Positions 26,427 to 35,198 of a DNA stretch of 37,568 nucleotides are shown in pieces. The stretch spans positions 1 to 37,568 of the forward strand of contig CACYLC010000014.1 of NCBI GenBank assembly GCA_902775105.1, written 5' to 3'. The translations under genes and the position numbers were made by a program. Every line of letters begins with the position of its first letter. Position 1 is the first letter of the stretch. The DNA is from Oscillospiraceae bacterium. GTDB taxonomy: Bacteria; Bacillota; Clostridia; Oscillospirales; Oscillospiraceae. Under the pieces are notes generated by a model. It made no database searches and was not told where the DNA came from. It saw nothing but the letters and a program-made list of their open reading frames with translations.

Positions 26427-26779
26427 CTATTTTGCCACAGCGGTGACCACCCAGTCGTCCCGCTCGGAGTTATAATCCGCACCGCAGTAGGGACAGGTGC
26501 GCCGTTTTGCAGCATTAAGCTGCCGCCGCAGCTGTGGCAGTTTACTTTTACGATAGAGAAACCAGGCTCTACCTTCCAGGCTGCATAACGGCGCAGGCGC
26601 ATTCGAATCACTTCGTCTTTTGGGACTACCTTTGTGCCCATATCGTAATAATTGGTCAGGTAAAGACGAAGATCTGCTATCAGCCTCTCCTCTTCCATAC
26701 GAAGGGAATCCATGCCGATACCGCCCCGGTATCCGGTTTGATTTCCACTGCTTTACATATTCGGGGATTGATTTGTCAT
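26427..26779 (-). pseudogene. Frameshifted zinc-ribbon protein gene
   Basis: An ATG at 26779 with GGAG 6 bases upstream reads MTNQSPNM and stops. The same frame reopens at 26713 (MDSLRMEEERLIADLRLYL) and reaches CHSCGGSL, then runs into unrelated residues. One missing base near 26515 would restore the second half of the zinc ribbon: NAAKRRTCPYCGADYN, then SERDDWVVTAVAK and a stop at 26427. So two lesions are likely, one near codon 8 and one between the CxxC pairs. The parent was probably a short protein with a C-terminal four-cysteine zinc ribbon; function unknown. It follows cdaR by 23 bases. A sequencing error remains possible. Confidence 0.6.
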
Positions 26780-26802
26780 ATTAGACTCCGCTTCTCCTAC
26801 GC

Positions 26803-28104
26803 CTACGGCTGCTGGAGCTGGTTCGAATCGGCTGCGGTCTCAACGTCCGGCTCTTGCGAGGACGGAGTGTGCACGGAGATTTCCATACTGTAGGTGCCGA
26901 ATACCTCCAGCTCGGAGATACCGGGAATTTCAACATCTGCCGGAACTGTGACCGTCGTCTGGTCCGTCAGCTCCACCTGACTGAGATCCAGCGTTACCTG
27001 GATATCATCGCTCATTAGCAGTTCCACAGCTTCTTCCCTGCCCCGCACACGAACCTCGAGATCACCGTATGTGTACTCGTATTCTTCCGGCGCATTGAGC
27101 AGCTGGATATTCGATGTTACAATGCGTCTGGTCTCCAGTCCATCAATGGTGACCTGTACCTTCGCCGTCGTCACATCGGGGTCACGGTTGCTGACGCCGT
27201 TAGGCAGTTGAATGTCAAATTCATACTCGCCGGTCGTGAGGATCTGTCCCAGATCAATGGTCCCTAGATTCAATTCCGCCAGGTCTTCCAGGATCACTTC
27301 CTGCGCCGTGACTTTGACGGTTGCGGGTGTCACTTCATAAAATGCGTCTGCCTCTGTTGCACCGCCGCCGGAGAGCAGTGTCACCGTCAGAGGAATTTCC
27401 TTTTCGCTTTCAACATAAAAGGCGGCAGAAATGGAGTTGGTCTCCATATCCAGCCAATCGGACTGGATTGGATTGCCCTCCTGATCGCACAAAATGACAT
27501 CCAGCCAGCCTGTCCACGTGGTGCTCAAGTTGGACGCCGACAGCACCACCTTGGCGTAGCTGACCGATTCAACGACGCTCTCCTCGCCGCGAATCTCAAG
27601 CTGATGCTGCTGGAGGACAAAACTATCCTCGTCGAAAAAGTGGTTGGCTGACACGGTGCCGGTAAATTCGGGTATGATATCCACCGTCTTGCTGACCATC
27701 TTAACCACTGTGACGTCAATAGCGGAAGCGCTGCGGGAGATGATGCGAACATCACTGGAGCTGGTGCTGGTCACGGCGCTAGGCAGATTGATGGTGCAGT
27801 CGAGGCTATATACACCAGCTGCCGTAATGTCGCTGGCTGATGCGGTAATTTTAATGTTGCTCCGGTTTAGCTTGGTGATGGCACTACGCGGACCGGAAAC
27901 ACGAATGTTAATAGCAGGAGCCTCATCCAGGAGAAGTAAATCCTGGTCTTCCAGATGCTCAGTGCCGATATAGGTGACGGGAATATTGTTGATAGAGACG
28001 CTGGCATCCGGGTTCTGAGCGTCCACATAGAGCCAACAGGCGATGGCCGCCAGAACGGAGAGAATCATGTAAAAACCGCGGCTGTTTTTAATCTTTTCCC
28101 ACAT
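26803..28104 (-). CDS. cdaR: CdaR (YbbR-domain) regulator of c-di-AMP cyclase
   Basis: 433 residues. One N-terminal membrane helix (about 10-27, FYMILSVLAAIACWLYV) is followed by several extracellular YbbR repeats (start VSINNIPVTYIG; others near 125, 215 and 310). YbbR/CdaR binds the cyclase CdaA and modulates it. The ATG overlaps cdaA by 17 bases and has GGAGGAG upstream. In B. subtilis glmM follows; here a broken zinc-ribbon gene does. Confidence 0.9.
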   Translation of the reverse strand: MWEKIKNSRGFYMILSVLAAIACWLYVDAQNPDASVSINNIPVTYIGTEHLEDQDLLLLDEAPAINIRVSGPRSAITKLNRSNIKITASASDITAAGVYSLDCTINLPSAVTSTSSSDVRIISRSASAIDVTVVKMVSKTVDIIPEFTGTVSANHFFDEDSFVLQQHQLEIRGEESVVESVSYAKVVLSASNLSTTWTGWLDVILCDQEGNPIQSDWLDMETNSISAAFYVESEKEIPLTVTLLSGGGATEADAFYEVTPATVKVTAQEVILEDLAELNLGTIDLGQILTTGEYEFDIQLPNGVSNRDPDVTTAKVQVTIDGLETRRIVTSNIQLLNAPEEYEYTYGDLEVRVRGREEAVELLMSDDIQVTLDLSQVELTDQTTVTVPADVEIPGISELEVFGTYSMEISVHTPSSQEPDVETAADSNQLQQP

Positions 28105-29011
28105 GATCCGACTCCTCCTTCTTCCCTCTGAACAGAGACATCAGATTGGTCAACGTAGGCGCTGAAAACGGGCTTTTCTTTTCCTCCGGTTCAGTCAAAA
28201 GCTCGTTGCGGAGCATGCGCTCCAAGGTCTCCGGCGCCAGATGACGTTTGAGCATTCCTTCCATAGCAACGGAGATCGAACCTGTCTCTTCTGAGCAGAT
28301 GACAACGACGGCGTCGGTGTGTTCGGTGATGCCAAGACCCGCACGGTGGCGGGTACCCAGTTCCCGGCTGATGTTGCTGTTACTGGAGAGCGGCAGCACA
28401 CACCCGGCACCGACGATCCGTCCGTCCCGGATGATGACAGCACCGTCATGCAGCGGCGCTTTGGGGAAGAAGATGTTTTTCATCAGCTCCTCGGACACTG
28501 CTGCGTCCATGGCGGTACCGGTACGTATGTAGTCGTTCAAAATGCTGTTTCGCTCAAACACTGTCAGTGCGCCGATCTTGTTGCGGGACATATCCTGATA
28601 GGCGCTGACTGTCTCGGTAATGGCAGTCTCCAGCGCATCTCGCTCCCCCTGAAAGCGAAGGGTACGGCGGATGGTGCTGCTGCCAACCTGACCCAAAAAA
28701 TGTCGAATTTCAGGTTGAAAGACAACAATAAGGGCCAAAATACCCATCTGAACAACACTGTTGAGCAAAAAATTCAGAACATGCAAATTGAACAGGTCAG
28801 ATAGGCCCAACAGGACGATGAGCAAAATGACACCTTTGATAACCTGCCCCGCCTGAGAATTGCGCATAAGCAGAATCAAACGATAGAAGATAAAGGCGAT
28901 GATCGCCACATCCAAAAGGTCGGAAAAGCCGATGGTCTGAATATATCGGATCGCCTGTTGAATGCCGTCAAATTCAATAATTTGATTGATAAAGCAGGAA
29001 AAAACTGGCAT
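28088..29011 (-). CDS. cdaA: Diadenylate cyclase CdaA
   Basis: 307 residues. Membrane-bound enzyme making c-di-AMP from two ATP. Three N-terminal membrane helices (about 30-95) precede the DAC domain, with the motifs PLHDGAVII and GTRHRAGLGITE holding the active-site DGA and RHR. The start is the ATG at 29011 with GGAG 8 bases upstream. It has its own promoter with an operator-like palindrome. Confidence 0.95.
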   Translation of the reverse strand: MPVFSCFINQIIEFDGIQQAIRYIQTIGFSDLLDVAIIAFIFYRLILLMRNSQAGQVIKGVILLIVLLGLSDLFNLHVLNFLLNSVVQMGILALIVVFQPEIRHFLGQVGSSTIRRTLRFQGERDALETAITETVSAYQDMSRNKIGALTVFERNSILNDYIRTGTAMDAAVSEELMKNIFFPKAPLHDGAVIIRDGRIVGAGCVLPLSSNSNISRELGTRHRAGLGITEHTDAVVVICSEETGSISVAMEGMLKRHLAPETLERMLRNELLTEPEEKKSPFSAPTLTNLMSLFRGKKEESDHVGKD

Positions 29012-29064
29012 ATCATTCACTCCGATGGACAAAAAGAAGCGCCTGCCGGGCGGCTTCCAACAAC

Positions 29065-29083
29065 ACTATTTCACAGAAATAGT
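29065..29083 (-). promoter_or_regulatory. Operator-like palindrome at cdaA start of transcription
   Basis: ACTATTTC and GAAATAGT form a perfect 8-bp inverted repeat around 3 bases. It overlaps the last bases of the -10 box (29081-29086) and covers the likely initiation site. No regulator is adjacent. Confidence 0.5.
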
Positions 29084-29109
29084 ATACTCCCAAAGCCGTT
29101 GGATAGCAA
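29081..29109 (-). promoter_or_regulatory. SigA promoter of cdaA-cdaR
   Basis: On the minus strand TTGCTA (29104-29109), 17 bases, TATACT (29081-29086). It lies directly after the stop codon of the desulfurase gene, so cdaA can be transcribed independently of the ispD operon. Confidence 0.7.
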
Positions 29110-29120
29110 GCGCATCCCAG

Positions 29121-30251
29121 TTAAATTTCCATTTTGTTTCTCAATGCCGCGGCCAAAGCCATGACATCCATCTGACGGCTGAAGGCCGATACGCTGGCTC
29201 GGATCGTTCCCGTCTCCGATGTCCCTGCCAGCTGATGTGCCAACGGTGCACAGTGTAGTCCTGCACGCAGTGCAATCCCTCTTTGCCCCAGCTGTTCAGA
29301 TACGGTCTCGCAGTCCCTGCCTTCTATTCGAAAGGACAAAACGCCGGACTGTACCGCCCTGTTTCCGGGTAAATAGAGCTTTACATCGGGCAGCATGTTC
29401 AACTGTTCCGCCAAGGTGCGGATCAGCTGCCGTTCGTGGGCCAGAATGCGCTCCGTACCTATCCGGCGGACAAACTGCACGCCCGCGTGGAGCCCGGCAA
29501 TCCCCGGCATATTGTGGGTTCCGGCCTCCTGGCTGTCCGGCAAGTAAGAGGGCATCTGCTGCATGCGGGATTCGCTTCCAGTTCCGCCGGTCAAAAGAGG
29601 CGTGGGATTGCTCTCTTTTCCGCAGGCCAGAATGCCGGTTCCCTGTGGTCCGTACAGACCCTTATGGCCTGGCATCGCCACATAGGCCGCCTTCCACTCT
29701 TCCGTCTTTACCGGCAGCACGCCGGCAGACTGGCTCGCATCCACAATCAGGGGAACACCTCGTTCCCGGCAGAGCGTCGCAATTTCCCCAATGGGCAGGA
29801 TATAGCCGAATACGTTGGAGACATGGGTACAGATGACAGCCTTGGTCTGACGATCGATCTGACTGCGAAATGCCTCTAAATCCGCTTCCTGCGAAAACAG
29901 TTTGGTGGCAGCAACCCGTACCTCTAAATTCGGAATGCTCTCTAATGTTCGTGTGACAGCATTGTGCTCATAGCCGGAGATAACTACCTGATCGCCGGAC
30001 GATACTAAAGAACGTATGGCAATATTGAGTCCATGGGTGGCGCTGGAGGTAAAGATGATCTGCTCCGGCCCGGCAGCGCCCAAAAGCCCGGCGAGTTCCG
30101 TCCGACACCGGAAGGCGCACTCTGCCGCTGCCGCAGACGCCGAATACCCGCCCCGCCCCGGACTTGCGTATCGAGAGACTGCCTGCGCCATGGCACGGGC
30201 TACTTCGGGGGGTTTTTGAAGAGAGGTGGCAGCGGAATCCAGGTAGATCAT
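29121..30251 (-). CDS. Cysteine desulfurase-like class V aminotransferase
   Basis: 376-residue PLP enzyme. It starts MIYLDSAATSLQKPPEVARA. Other motifs are SSATHGLN, VDASQSAGVLP, the PLP-lysine segment MPGHKGLYGPQGTG and the C-terminal catalytic-Cys segment LRAGLHCAPLAH. This is the subgroup found in Firmicutes beside DUF3343 proteins. It probably supplies sulfur or selenium to a carrier. The N-terminus overlaps the DUF3343 stop by 4 bases, implying coupling. Confidence 0.9.
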   Translation of the reverse strand: MIYLDSAATSLQKPPEVARAMAQAVSRYASPGRGGYSASAAAAECAFRCRTELAGLLGAAGPEQIIFTSSATHGLNIAIRSLVSSGDQVVISGYEHNAVTRTLESIPNLEVRVAATKLFSQEADLEAFRSQIDRQTKAVICTHVSNVFGYILPIGEIATLCRERGVPLIVDASQSAGVLPVKTEEWKAAYVAMPGHKGLYGPQGTGILACGKESNPTPLLTGGTGSESRMQQMPSYLPDSQEAGTHNMPGIAGLHAGVQFVRRIGTERILAHERQLIRTLAEQLNMLPDVKLYLPGNRAVQSGVLSFRIEGRDCETVSEQLGQRGIALRAGLHCAPLAHQLAGTSETGTIRASVSAFSRQMDVMALAAALRNKMEI

Positions 30252-30502
30252 AGCCGCACCTCACGATAGCTGCCGTCTGCCTCTGTCATGTAGATCTGTT
30301 TCGGTGTCATTTCCACCTTTTTCAGCACTACAAGTGCCTGGGCAAGGCGGCGCTGAGAGATCTTGACGCTGTGGCTGCAACCGGTAGTAGAAATTGCCGC
30401 AGGAGAGCGCAAAATGTGGGCGGAAATCCCTGCACGCTCCAGGACAGCTGCCGTGCGCTGGGCATACGTCAGCGAACGGCAGATGAGCAAATAATATACC
30501 AT
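30248..30502 (-). CDS. DUF3343 putative Se/S carrier-like protein
   Basis: 84 residues. MVYYLLICRSLTYAQRTAAVLERAGI and TTGCSHSVKI match DUF3343, annotated as putative selenium/sulfur carrier. Cys42 in the TGCSHS loop is a candidate sulfur acceptor. GAGGAG lies 9 bases upstream of the ATG. Coupling to the desulfurase supports a donor-carrier pair, which is an inference. Confidence 0.8.
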   Translation of the reverse strand: MVYYLLICRSLTYAQRTAAVLERAGISAHILRSPAAISTTGCSHSVKISQRRLAQALVVLKKVEMTPKQIYMTEADGSYREVRL

Positions 30503-30570
30503 GCTTTCTCACTCCTCTCAAGCCCAGTTTATGCTGTGTCGAATCGGAGCGTGAAGCGTCGGAGCGGGAC

Positions 30571-31062
30571 TTAGCCTGTCACTTTTTCCAGCAGCGCTAC
30601 ACTGTGGGCGGCCATACCCTCACCGGAGCCGGAGAAACCCAGTCCTTCCTCGGTGGTCGCCTTGATGTTGACCAGATCAGCGTCAATACCCAACTGTGCG
30701 GCAATGTTCTCCCGCATCTGAGGAATATAAGGAGCCAGCTTGGGACGCTGAGCAATAATAGTTGCGTCCACATTGACGGTTTGAAAGCCCTTTTCCCGAA
30801 TCAAAGCCACTGTCCGCTCCAGTAGGATCAAACTGGAAATGCCCTCCAGTGCGGGGTCAGTATCCGGAAAGGCATGGCCTATGTCCCATAGCCCGGCTGC
30901 TCCCAGCAGAGCATCCATAATGGCGTGAGTCAATACATCAGCGTCAGAATGCCCTAAAAGACCGTACTCCCATGGAATCTCAACGCCGCCTAGGATGAGT
31001 TTTCTGCCCTCGGTCAAACGATGGACGTCATAACCGTGACCTATTCTCAAACCGATTGCCAT
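30571..31062 (-). CDS. ispF: 2-C-methyl-D-erythritol 2,4-cyclodiphosphate synthase
   Basis: 163 residues. Non-mevalonate isoprenoid pathway. Metal ligands Asp12 and His14 (GHGYDVHRL), and [21 protein letters not shown] with the next His. It overlaps ispD by 16 bases. Confidence 0.96.
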   Translation of the reverse strand: MAIGLRIGHGYDVHRLTEGRKLILGGVEIPWEYGLLGHSDADVLTHAIMDALLGAAGLWDIGHAFPDTDPALEGISSLILLERTVALIREKGFQTVNVDATIIAQRPKLAPYIPQMRENIAAQLGIDADLVNIKATTEEGLGFSGSGEGMAAHSVALLEKVTG

Positions 31063-31787
31063 TGCAGCAACGCCTCCCCCAGTGCAAGATCGGTAGGTGT
31101 GGTGATCTTGATATTTTCGTAAGAGCCTTTGGTCAGGGTGACCTTCATACCCAGAGCCTCAACTGCGGCACAGTCGTCTGTCAGCGGCAAATTTTGCTCC
31201 ATTGCCTTCTGAGTTGCCGCCTTGATAATCGCGGAGTCAAAGACCTGCGGCGTCTGTACGGCACGGAGCGCTTCACGGGGAACGGTCTCCTGTACCACCT
31301 CATGATCATCGACGGCTTTGATCGTGTCCTTCACCGGGACTGCGGGGGCTGCTGCACGGGTGGCAGCTGCCATGGTGAATACGTCCGCCAGGACAGTTTG
31401 ACTGACCAAAGGACGGGCGCCGTCGTGGATGCCGATGAGATTGGCTTTGGCATCCACACTGTTCAGACCGATCCAGACGGACTCCATCCTTGTCTCACCG
31501 CCCCTGACGATGCGGGTGACCTTGTCACACTCCCACTGTTGAGCCTGCCAGCCAATCTCAGGAATCAAATCCTCCCGTGTGACGACGACGATCTCGTCTA
31601 CATAGGGGCACTGTTGTAAGGCCAAGAGCGTATGTACGATGACCGGCTTATCGCCCAGATCGGCCATGATCTTATCGGTTCCCTCCATGCGGGTCGCACT
31701 GCCTGCCGCCGGAACAACGACGGAGCACCAAGGACGCTCTCCTTTCTTTTGCCGCTTTCTTTGCGACCACGAAATTTGAATGCTCAT
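31047..31787 (-). CDS. ispD: 2-C-methyl-D-erythritol 4-phosphate cytidylyltransferase
   Basis: 246 residues. Makes CDP-methylerythritol in the same pathway as IspF. The core starts [17 protein letters not shown], with [16 protein letters not shown] and TPQVFD. A 20-residue basic N-terminal extension precedes the usual start, but GGAGG is 7 bases from the first ATG, so I keep it. It is the first gene of ispD-ispF-DUF3343-desulfurase. Confidence 0.95.
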   Translation of the reverse strand: MSIQISWSQRKRQKKGERPWCSVVVPAAGSATRMEGTDKIMADLGDKPVIVHTLLALQQCPYVDEIVVVTREDLIPEIGWQAQQWECDKVTRIVRGGETRMESVWIGLNSVDAKANLIGIHDGARPLVSQTVLADVFTMAAATRAAAPAVPVKDTIKAVDDHEVVQETVPREALRAVQTPQVFDSAIIKAATQKAMEQNLPLTDDCAAVEALGMKVTLTKGSYENIKITTPTDLALGEALLQWQSV

Positions 31788-31874
31788 GTCCTTCCCTCCT
31801 TATAATTCTGTTTTGTAGTAGTTTATCATATTCCAAAGATAAAAGGAACCCTGTTATGATGAAAGAATTCCAAA

Positions 31875-31976
31875 CTATCTGTTGTATTTCCAGCTGGCTC
31901 TGCTCACTCCATACTTGGCGGGGTACTTCATTAGGGATTGCCGATATTTCATATCTTGTGTTATACTGGTAGCCAT
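31875..31976 (-). pseudogene. Truncated transposase N-terminus (IS remnant)
   Basis: A 33-codon reading frame (MATSITQDMKYRQSLMKYP, then AKYGVSRASWKYNR) with GGAG upstream. From memory, it matches the helix-turn-helix start of IS481/IS3-like DDE transposases common in gut Clostridia. It breaks off right after this motif into ordinary sequence with a stop. Only the left end of an insertion sequence survives. It marks the boundary between housekeeping chromosome and the accessory block. Confidence 0.7.
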
Positions 31977-32047
31977 GAAGGATGTCGTCTCCTCTCGGTC
32001 TTGTTTGGTGTGGTAACTTAACTATAACCGATTTGACGTCATCCTTC
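31977..32047. repeat. Imperfect 13-bp inverted repeat in the IS remnant leader
   Basis: GAAGGATGTCGTC (31977-31989) and GACGTCATCCTTC (32035-32047) are complements with one mismatch, separated by 45 bases and followed on the + strand by TATCCTTTTTTT. It lies directly before the transposase start and probably belonged to the element's leader, where it could limit transcription reading in from outside. The rest of 31788-31874 and 32048-32121 shows nothing I recognise. Confidence 0.5.
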
Positions 32048-32121
32048 TATCCTTTTTTTGCTACTGTCCAAGATGTATTGTACTCCTACATTAATCGTCC
32101 GTACTTTTTTAGCAAAATATG

Positions 32122-32150
32122 TTGATAAAAAGTAAGTTTAAATGTATAAT
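32122..32150 (+). promoter_or_regulatory. Near-consensus promoter of the accessory block
   Basis: TTGATA (32122-32127), 17-base spacer, perfect TATAAT (32145-32150). It is about 50 bases upstream of the first gene of the block. This is one of the strongest promoter matches in the window. Confidence 0.8.
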
Positions 32151-32202
32151 AGACAAGTACGCTACAACATAATCGGCATTATGTGGGTTTAAGGAGTTTA
32201 TG

Positions 32203-34323
32203 ATGATACAAGAAATAAAGAATCATATTAATATTAAAAACTTAAAAGCCAATATACTTTTCTTTTTATCAGGATTGTGTTTTTCCTTGCTGATATTTCA
32301 TACCGCAAGACTATGGTTAGTCATTTCGGTTGTTTGTTTGATAGCTGCTGCTTTTATATCTGTATATATTAAAAGCGTTTTTTCTAAATTCCGGAATTCT
32401 TCTCTTGTCTCAAAAATATTAGCAATATTACTTGCATTAGGTTTTTCGTATATGTCAGCACGCCGTTTCACATCAAATTGGCTTCCATCAGGAAAAATTG
32501 AAAGATTAGCTTCCCATATTCACTTATCAAACACAATGCTTTTATCCATTCTTTCCGGTGCATTAGCATTGTTATCATTGCTTTTTCTCACAATGGTTTT
32601 CAGTCTCATTCTTCCAGAACTGAAAAGAACTATACTTGATACGCTTCAATTTACAAACCCCAAATCTATATTTGATAATATTAAGAGTAATATCTTGATA
32701 ATTTTATCATCTTTTGCTTTTATGGGTTTGAATATTCAACTTAGCAAAAATGGTATTCTTTCTCTTCTGTTATCTTATATTTTGATAGTTTTTGTATTCT
32801 CACAAGTAACTGGTATATTCCAAAAAATCAAAGCGATTCCTTTGGGCATAAAAATCTACTCATTTGTTTCATCAGTTGGAATTTGCTATTACGCAAGAAG
32901 AGTATTTGTTGGTAATATTTCTTCGTCTTCACTATTAAGACGTGTATGTGAAAAAATAAACTTAAATCAAACGATGCTTTTAAGGTGCCTTTCCGCTGTT
33001 ATAGCTTTGTTTGCGATTGTTGCAGTTTTTGTCCTTGTTTCACTTCTCTTAAAATATCTAATAGAGAAGCTCAAAACTCTTTTCCGGTCATTATCAAAAA
33101 TTGAAATGATAGTATACTCTATATTGACAATAGCGTTATTAGGATTTGTATATTTCGTATTCTTTGGAAGTAACTCATTCTGGGGAACAAACCTAAACTA
33201 CGATATTATATATACAAGCGATTCTCCAAATTTAGTAAACAGCAATGTGTATCTACGTCTGTATCACGGTGAAAATGATTTGCGACAACCTCTGTTTGCT
33301 GTGTTTGCTGCTCCTTTTGTTGGATTTGGTTATGCGTTATCTGTTCCTATTTCTCATTTTAGTCCAGTGGTTACGCCTTTGTTTATGAACACGATTCAAG
33401 TATTGATGTTAGTAACAGCAAATCTAATGTTAGCTAAAATCATCAATTTTGACACAATCGGTAGAGTATGTTTTATGCTCTTCACTATGGTTACCTACAC
33501 AACGTTACTGTTTTCTGTGATGATGGAACAATATATTGTGGCATATTTCTGGCTAATCTTTGTGATTTATTCTTATATTGAGCACAAAAAAGCAACAGTT
33601 ATCTCTTTATCCGCGGCAGGTGGAACACTATTGACAAGCTTAGTATTGATTCCTAGTACATATGAAACAGGACAACATAATAACACTTATAAATTACGCT
33701 CATTTGTTAATGTTATTGAAAAGAGTTTATTAGGTTTTCTTGTAATATTGCTTGCATTTGGTCGTTTAGATGTTTTGTTAAACTTTTCATCAAAAACAAC
33801 TCAACTTTCGGGCTTCGCAGGTGGTGAAAGTATTGTAGGACGAGTTAAACAATACATCTCATTTGTTTCATCGTGTTTTATTGCACCAAATGCTGTTATT
33901 GATACAACTACTTACAATCATATTTCGTGGCAATTAAGTAAAAACAATATTACACAAATAAACATAGTTGGCATTGTAATAATAGTGTTATGTTTTGTCA
34001 ACTTTATTTTAAACAGAAAACATGTGCTTACAAAGATTTCCGCACTTTGGGTTGGCTTCTCTGCACTTCTATTATGTGTTGTAGGATGGGGATCTGCCGA
34101 AAACGGAATGATACTATATTCATTGTATTTTGGTTGGGCGTTTATCGTATTGTTATTCCAGCTCATGAATTGGTGTTCCGAAAAGCTGAGATTCAAATAT
34201 CTTACCCCTATTATTTGCAGCATAGCAATTATAATTATTGCAATCTTTAATTATCAGGGAATCAAAGATTTGCTGTCCTTTGCATTTACATACTATCCTG
34301 TACAATTATATGGTGATTTATGA
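32203..34323 (+). CDS. Large multi-pass membrane protein, possible GT-C glycosyltransferase
   Basis: About 706 residues and clearly AT-rich compared with neighbours. I do not recognise a named family. Residues about 11-300 hold two tandem copies of a roughly 145-residue membrane module: each has hydrophobic helices, then an ARR motif (Arg88-89 and Arg233-234), then (N/Q)TMLL and further helices. From about 305 onward there is a polytopic region. Its first extracytoplasmic loop (YDIIYTSDSPNL ... GENDLRQPLFAVFAAPF) recalls the acidic first loop and RQPL/HPPL-like motif of GT-C enzymes. The C-terminus is lumenal or short. AAGGAG sits 6 bases before this ATG and only 3 before the ATG at 32200. 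It overlaps the next gene by 4 bases. The role as transferase is inferred mainly from context. Confidence 0.7.
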   Translation: MIQEIKNHINIKNLKANILFFLSGLCFSLLIFHTARLWLVISVVCLIAAAFISVYIKSVFSKFRNSSLVSKILAILLALGFSYMSARRFTSNWLPSGKIERLASHIHLSNTMLLSILSGALALLSLLFLTMVFSLILPELKRTILDTLQFTNPKSIFDNIKSNILIILSSFAFMGLNIQLSKNGILSLLLSYILIVFVFSQVTGIFQKIKAIPLGIKIYSFVSSVGICYYARRVFVGNISSSSLLRRVCEKINLNQTMLLRCLSAVIALFAIVAVFVLVSLLLKYLIEKLKTLFRSLSKIEMIVYSILTIALLGFVYFVFFGSNSFWGTNLNYDIIYTSDSPNLVNSNVYLRLYHGENDLRQPLFAVFAAPFVGFGYALSVPISHFSPVVTPLFMNTIQVLMLVTANLMLAKIINFDTIGRVCFMLFTMVTYTTLLFSVMMEQYIVAYFWLIFVIYSYIEHKKATVISLSAAGGTLLTSLVLIPSTYETGQHNNTYKLRSFVNVIEKSLLGFLVILLAFGRLDVLLNFSSKTTQLSGFAGGESIVGRVKQYISFVSSCFIAPNAVIDTTTYNHISWQLSKNNITQINIVGIVIIVLCFVNFILNRKHVLTKISALWVGFSALLLCVVGWGSAENGMILYSLYFGWAFIVLLFQLMNWCSEKLRFKYLTPIICSIAIIIIAIFNYQGIKDLLSFAFTYYPVQLYGDL

Positions 34324-35186
34324 GAATTAAGTATTATATCAAAGAGATGCGTGTGCATCATTACATAAAGAATTTGTTGGTCTTAGTTCCTTTAGCTTGC
34401 AGCGGCCAACTATTTGATTTGAATAAGCTGCTTGCATGCGCTATTGGGTTTGTTGCGTTTTGTGCAATCTCCTCGGTTATCTATACTATCAATGATATAC
34501 GGGACAAGGAGAAAGACCGCTTGCATCCAACAAAGCGCGACCGCCCCATTGCCTCCGGTGCCGTTTCGGTCAAGCAGGCGTGGACGCTTGCCTGTGCGCT
34601 CTTGCTTGTGGCTGTGTTTTGCAATAGCCGGGTGTTTTATCCTGTTTCGTCGATGTTACTGCTTTTGTATCTGTGCATGAACCTTGCCTACAGCTTTGGA
34701 ATGAAAAGCGTTCCCGTACTTGATGTTACGATACTTGTTGCAGGGTTCTTGGTGAGAGTTCTTTATGGCGCCTGCATAACAGAGATAACCGTGTCAAACT
34801 GGCTTTATATGACTGTCATTGCGTTGGCCTTTTATTTTGCTTTGGGCAAACGACGGAACGAGCTAAAACGAGTCAGCGGAGGAGAAACCCGGAACGTTCT
34901 GAAGCGCTATCCCGTCAGTTTCTTAGACAAAAACATGTACATGTGTTTAGGCCTTGCAAATGCGTTCTATGCATTGTGGAGTATGGATGAAGAGACGACC
35001 GCACACTATCACAGCAACTACTTGATTTTTACTGTTCCTATCGTTTTATTAATAACGATGAAATACAGCCTTGATGTTGAAGGGGAATCAGACGGTGATC
35101 CAGTTGAAGTCTTGCTGCATGATAAAGTTCTTTTAGTTCTCTGCCTACTGTATTTCTTTGTGATGTTCGCTATACTCTATCTATAA
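34320..35186 (+). CDS. UbiA-family polyprenyl-phosphate phosphoribosyltransferase
   Basis: 288-residue polytopic prenyltransferase. The first Asp motif NDIRDKEKD (58-66) continues as RLHPTKRDRPIASG. YSFGMKSVPVLDVTILVAGFLVR follows in the second motif region. From memory, these are close to decaprenyl-phosphate 5-phosphoribosyltransferase (mycobacterial Rv3806c), which joins PRPP to polyprenyl phosphate. That separates it from quinone-pathway UbiA. The ATG overlaps the stop of the upstream gene (ATGA). The HAD phosphatase next door would fit the following step. Confidence 0.85.
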   Translation: MRIKYYIKEMRVHHYIKNLLVLVPLACSGQLFDLNKLLACAIGFVAFCAISSVIYTINDIRDKEKDRLHPTKRDRPIASGAVSVKQAWTLACALLLVAVFCNSRVFYPVSSMLLLLYLCMNLAYSFGMKSVPVLDVTILVAGFLVRVLYGACITEITVSNWLYMTVIALAFYFALGKRRNELKRVSGGETRNVLKRYPVSFLDKNMYMCLGLANAFYALWSMDEETTAHYHSNYLIFTVPIVLLITMKYSLDVEGESDGDPVEVLLHDKVLLVLCLLYFFVMFAILYL

Positions 35187-35198
35187 TTTGATGTGCCT

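Noticed and set aside
26534..26893. 119-codon + strand frame over the cdaR end
   Set aside because: Composition is that of a reverse-strand shadow of cdaR and the zinc-ribbon remnant.
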